NCBI GenBank assembly: GCA_039105265.1
Contig: JAPFFF010000203.1
Span: 1-31,477 of the forward strand
Origin: Tritrichomonas musculus
Lineage: Eukaryota > Parabasalia > Tritrichomonadida > Tritrichomonadidae
Length of the DNA: 31,477 bases
Reading direction: 5' to 3'
Below the pieces are notes generated by a model that was not told the origin of the DNA, ran no database searches, and saw nothing but the letters and a program-made list of their open reading frames with translations. Position numbers and translations under genes: made by a program. Below are positions 27,688 to 31,477 of this stretch, one piece after another. Within the stretch, counting starts at the first letter, position 1. The number at the start of each line of letters is the position of its first letter.

Positions 27688-28230
27688 TTATTTATCATAT
27701 TCTTTGTCAAAGAGATTAAATAAGATTTCAAATTCTTCATCATGCATTAATAAATCAGGCTGCCTATTTTTAACCATTTCTTTGAATTTTTTGTATGATA
27801 CATACATAATTTCAGAAATCTCCTCTTTTTGAAATGTCATATCGTCAATTGTTTTGTTGGTTCGCAATATATACATGTCATTGAATTCATTATTAATGAA
27901 TGTTTCCGTATATTTTGAGCTTCTTTTAATCGTCTTAATAAACTTTAAGTCGCTTGGTGAGGCATCTATTCCAAGTTCTTCTTTAAGCTCACGAACTGCA
28001 GCTGTAATAGAATCATCTCCTGCGCTCAAATGACCAGCACATGAAATATCAAGACAATTTGGATGACTATCTTTGGTAGGACATCTCCTTTGAAGTAAAA
28101 CGTCTCCTTTATCATTTAATATCCAAATATGAACTGCCTTGTGCCAATCTCCGTCTCGATGAACTTCACTTCTGAGTTTAGTTCGGCCTGTTTTTTCACC
28201 ATTCTCATCTAAAATATCAAAATATTCCAT
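27688..28230 (-). CDS. Nudix hydrolase, isopentenyl-diphosphate-isomerase-like subgroup, 180 residues
   Basis: I start it at ATG 28230 (MEYFDILDENGEKTG), the typical beginning of this Nudix subgroup; the frame continues upstream only through non-ATG codons. The subgroup pattern is clear: EVHRDGDWHKAVHIWILNDK, VLLQRRCPTKDSHPNCLDIS and the Nudix box GHLSAGDDSITAAVRELKEE-LGI. In that box the first glutamate of GX5E is aspartate, while the metal-binding REXXEE core is intact. Such proteins hydrolyse nucleoside-diphosphate-X compounds; the substrate cannot be told. It is bacterial-like (YfcD-type). It converges with the Pr6Pr fragment. Confidence 0.9.
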   Translation of the reverse strand: MEYFDILDENGEKTGRTKLRSEVHRDGDWHKAVHIWILNDKGDVLLQRRCPTKDSHPNCLDISCAGHLSAGDDSITAAVRELKEELGIDASPSDLKFIKTIKRSSKYTETFINNEFNDMYILRTNKTIDDMTFQKEEISEIMYVSYKKFKEMVKNRQPDLLMHDEEFEILFNLFDKEYDK

Positions 28231-28292
28231 TTTATTTGCTCTAAAATAAAATGGACCTTTTAATTCCTTTTCAATAAACCATTCAATTTCTT

Positions 28293-28442
28293 TCACATTA
28301 TAGAAATAGATATTGGAAAAGGTTTAAAGATTAAGATAAATGAAGACATGCATATATCATCTATAGTATCATCACCAAATGTCACAGGAAACATTGTGAT
28401 ACCAAAATATGCTGGATTTGAATTTTCTCGATTAAAATACAT
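28293..28442 (-). CDS. Small coding-like ORF upstream of the Nudix gene
   Basis: Forty-nine codons from ATG 28442 (MYFNRENSNPAYFGITMFPV, TFGDDTIDDICMSSFILIFK) to TGA. The first ~32 residues look like a real protein and the rest like AT-rich read-through. It may be a remnant. No family is recognised. Confidence 0.3.
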   Translation of the reverse strand: MYFNRENSNPAYFGITMFPVTFGDDTIDDICMSSFILIFKPFPISISIM

Positions 28443-29324
28443 TTTCAACAAATTATATTTAGAAATTCATAATTCAACAGAGCATTGAAGAAATTGAATC
28501 ATTGAATATCAATACTAATTTTTCATTAACAAAGTTTCAATTATCCTAAAAACAGAATTTTTTTTTTTTTTTGCATACAATTTTTTGCTCTCAAAAAGTG
28601 ACAAAGACGTTTATGTCAAATTGTTTTTGGTAAAAGTGACATTGAATTTGTGAATGTGCTGGAATCTGTCAAAGAAATTTGTAGTTATGTCTTCTATTTA
28701 TTGTAAGAAAATGAAAAAAAAAAAATATTCTTGAATTCAAGAGTTGAAAAAAAATGATCTTTTTCTTTTGCTTTTATTTAAGGAATCACTTTTCCTCCAT
28801 CTGTTAGAAATGCATAAGAGAGTGATTTGACTCTTAGCTCATCGAACTTGTTCTTTGGATTTTCAAATCCTCAAATATATACCAAAAAGACCTGCAATGT
28901 CAGTGGAAATGTTGTTGATATGTGGAGTGATTTATTATGCTATAAATAAATGAATAATATGAATTATTAGAAAAAAATCAATGTAGATGACTTTTTGAAT
29001 ATATATTTTTTGTTTCAATAAATAGTATAATTCAAAATCAGGTTGTATGATATCTTCTTGAAAGATAGTCTAAAAAGACAAAAATACAACTAATTTGCTG
29101 ATTGAAATTATCTTGTAAGTAAAGTAATTATTCTTCATTAATTGGTCAAATTAGTTCAACATAATACTTAGAATGGTAATGCAATAAAGATTCAATGGCT
29201 TGAGAGTGCTACTATTTGACGTTCTTTAATGAAATATGATATAAGAATGATTAATTAAGAAATAAATTAAAAAGATCGGTAAGTGCATTGTTTTATTATA
29301 ATAAACATAATTTTCATTTTCTAA
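28443..29324. other. Intergenic DNA with one coding-like remnant
   Basis: Mostly AT-rich. At 28778-28870, minus strand, a short tail reads GFENPKNKFDELRVKSLSYA then FLTDGGKVIP and a stop; it is likely the 3' end of a lost gene. Nothing else is supported. Confidence 0.35.
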
Positions 29325-29945
29325 TTATATTAAAATATAATCGTTGATGCATTTATTTTGGTAATGCTTGCTGATTTTATTGTTTTTGTGATGCTTTTGC
29401 TCTATGTAATCTTTGCTTGTTTTTCTGTTGTCTTTATTCTTGCTATATTTGTGACTTTTTTCTTTCTCTGAAAAAACAAAGGGAGATGTTAATGTGAATT
29501 GTACTTGCATTGAGCCATTCATTTTCGCTACCTTTGAGTCTGAATGAGAATTTCCGAGTTCAACTGATGTTTGCTTGCGAACTGGTTGATAAAGATTGAA
29601 AGTTTTGACTTCGGAACAAACTATATTTGAAATCTGGTCAAAATTATCGGGTATCTTTGGTAAATTGCTCGTGTTTATCAATGAGGATGAAATAATTGGA
29701 TCTCCATCGACATAACATTTCTTACGGAAAGTCATTAAGATTTTCTGTGTTTCTTTGGTGATGTTTATGGTGAAAATGTGATTGCAATTGTATATTTTCT
29801 TAGCATGCAAAATAAAATGTTGCTTGATATTTTCTGGAAAAGTTGTAATGCTCACTCGAATATCATCATTATCTTTGATTCCTTCACGTGGAATTGCGAA
29901 TGACAATAAATGGATATTAAGACCAATTTGACTTATTTGTGACAT
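29325..29945 (-). CDS. Unrecognised 206-residue protein with a C2-like N-terminal half
   Basis: The N-terminal ~120 residues (SQIGLNIHLLSFAIPREGIK, DDIRVSITTFPENIKQHFIL, FTINITKETQKILMTFRKKC) alternate beta-like strands, as in a C2-type domain, and then IISSSLINTSNLPKIPDNFD and VCSEVKTFNLYQPVRKQ. The rest is a low-complexity tail rich in Lys, Asn, Ser and His. The resemblance to C2 is an impression from the strand pattern, not a proven match. There is no signal peptide or membrane segment. Start ATG 29945. The frame is intact. Confidence 0.75.
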   Translation of the reverse strand: MSQISQIGLNIHLLSFAIPREGIKDNDDIRVSITTFPENIKQHFILHAKKIYNCNHIFTINITKETQKILMTFRKKCYVDGDPIISSSLINTSNLPKIPDNFDQISNIVCSEVKTFNLYQPVRKQTSVELGNSHSDSKVAKMNGSMQVQFTLTSPFVFSEKEKSHKYSKNKDNRKTSKDYIEQKHHKNNKISKHYQNKCINDYILI

Positions 29946-30483
29946 TCTTGTTATTGGTTCTTATTAAAAAATGATTTCAATTTTTCTTTAATTTTTTTTT
30001 GAATGAAATATTTTGTTTTATTTTTTCTTTCTTATAAAAAAAATAAACAAGTCTCAATTTTTTTTATTTCCATTCAAAATTATTCAAATAAAATTTTTTA
30101 AATGAAATTATTTTTATTTTATTCAATTATTTTATTTTTTTTTTCGTTTTCGAGATATCCCAAAATATAGAATTAAAAAATGAAAAATTAATTTAAAAAA
30201 TAATAAATAACAAATTTTATAATTTATAGAATAAAATATTTTATTCTATATACAATGAAAGTATCTGATACGTGTAACATTTCATCATTAAACTTTCTTT
30301 TTGCAATTTAATTGATGTCTGCCAGTATCAAAACTAGATTTCACAGTTCTTTATATATGATTCAAAAATATGTTCTTGTTCCACTTTTTGAATTCAAAAA
30401 GTTCATATTTTCATAACTTTTGTAATTTTTTTTTTTAAGGGAGCCTCGCATATTATTAGTTTTCATAAACATCAGAGAATATA
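29946..30483. other. AT-rich upstream region with a 20-bp palindrome
   Basis: No gene is seen. The perfect palindrome ACTTTTTGAATTCAAAAAGT lies at 30383-30402. Confidence 0.4.
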
Positions 30484-31460
30484 TAGAACGTAGGAAACTC
30501 TGGAAAATTTCTTGAAACTAATATATAATAAAGATAATCATATTATAATAATATTTTGTTATAAAACATATCATTTATTTTGCTTATAATCTGAGATATT
30601 GTTAAAACAATTTTCAAAAATTGAGAGGAAATCCCATTCAATTTTTGTTGTAACTTGAAACAAACTTTTTTCAAAATTGTGGCGTTGGAATTTTTTTAAA
30701 TTCTGATATATTATAATACAGATAATAAACTATTAATTAATAAATTTTTTACTGAATGCCTGTAGGTGTACGCATTTATTATGTCAGCTTTTTTTAAAAA
30801 AATCGTAAAATCATCGAAAAACCACAAAAATCGACGTATCTCCGGATGCAATGGTTAAGCTCCGATTTTTTTGTGATAATTATATTTATCACTCTATGAT
30901 AATTATTTTTATATGGTTATTATCTTAAAATGTCACTTTTTGATCAGTATATAAATATATTAAAAAAGGCACTTTTTTCAAAAATTGGAAAAAACCAATT
31001 TTCTTCCGAAAAAATTTTCTAAATACGATTTTCTTATAGAACATGTCTGCAAATCTGATTTTCTGCTATAACATATATGAGAATATAAAACTCGTTTTAA
31101 CATATCATGCGCACTTAGTTACCTTTCACTTTGTCACTTTTTTCCTAATATACTAAAGTGCAAATTAACATGCACCATGCATAACTTTGTTTCATACATA
31201 TCTCTACACAAGCCATGGCTAAGTAAACATTTAATAGATAATATATGATTAACTATACATCCTATATAATATATTTTCACGATATCTTTGAACTCTTGCT
31301 ATACTATCTTTTTCGCGTCATTTTTGAAAAAACGTATTTTCCGAAAAACCCAACGCCACGATTTTGCTCAAAATTTATATTTGATAATATTTACTCCCAA
31401 TAATTATAATATATCAATTTCGAATCATATCTCCAAAATTCGAAAGTTTCCTACGTTCTA
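30484..31460. mobile_element. 977-bp inverted-repeat element, DNA-transposon-like
   Basis: The ends TAGAACGTAGGAAACT (30484-30499) and its complement (31445-31460) match perfectly over 16 bp. Inside, a second inverted pair (AAAATTGTGGCGTTGG on the left near 30675-30690, the complement CCAACGCCACGATTTT near 31350-31366) suggests the inverted repeats are longer but eroded. If the outer TA is the target duplication (mariner/Tc1 style), the element is 30486-31458. No open reading frame is convincing. The interior holds a short hairpin (AAAATTGG-AAAAA-CCAATTTT near 30984-31005). It is likely a non-autonomous copy. Confidence 0.65.
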
Positions 31461-31477
31461 GTATTTTTAAAATCAAA

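Noticed and set aside
1-31477. tRNA or rRNA genes
   Set aside because: I saw no cloverleaf with conserved tRNA loops and no rRNA-like sequence, though a covariance search could still find a short one.

Overview
The window is very AT-rich eukaryotic DNA that fits a trichomonad parabasalid, most likely Tritrichomonas foetus or a close relative. The evidence is the gene content. There is a winged-helix protein of the trichomonad-specific initiator-binding (IBP39) family, DUF3447-plus-ankyrin proteins, a Sel1-repeat protein, a BTB-like/discoidin (F5/8 type C) protein, a BspA-like leucine-rich repeat fragment and a TKL-like kinase. TCA-Py-(T/A) initiator-like motifs lie 4 to 27 bases before several start codons. 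The species is inferred, not proven.

Layout, left to right. A kinase gene on the minus strand runs off the left edge (1-3393). It is split by a 1,383-bp terminal-inverted-repeat DNA transposon (1588-2970) flanked by a perfect 10-bp target duplication. Taking out the element and one duplication copy leaves one continuous frame. A ~335-bp MITE-like element (3509-3848) sits upstream. Next is an 841-residue Sel1-repeat gene (3961-6486, minus) with a recent internal duplication. A 12-bp satellite (6621-7444) follows, split by a 544-bp inverted-repeat element that carries a strikingly GC-rich cluster of perfect hairpins. From 7512 to about 11830 lies an ankyrin locus: an N-terminal BTB-like/coiled-coil part, then nine single ankyrin repeats, each separated by AT-rich spacer DNA of ~40 to ~710 bp with no obvious GT-AG splice sites.

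The centre (12.2-15.6 kb) holds a decayed membrane-protein remnant, a DUF3431-like gene with one in-frame stop, the IBP39-like gene and a truncated kinase fragment. Then come an intact 961-residue DUF3447/ankyrin gene (15708-18593), an LRR fragment, a 409-residue DUF3447 protein, a bacterial-type hexapeptide acetyltransferase and an apparently intact lysosomal-type alpha-N-acetylglucosaminidase (GH89).

The right part has an ankyrin-family remnant, a BTB-like/discoidin gene, a 5'-truncated Pr6Pr membrane protein, a Nudix hydrolase, an unrecognised conserved-looking protein and a third inverted-repeat element (30484-31460).

The genes do not form a pathway. The window looks like a typical repeat-rich stretch where large gene families (ankyrin, Sel1, LRR, kinase) grow and decay next to DNA transposons. 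Two features merit attention most: the ankyrin repeats separated by spacer DNA, and the satellite-nested element with its GC-rich hairpin cluster.
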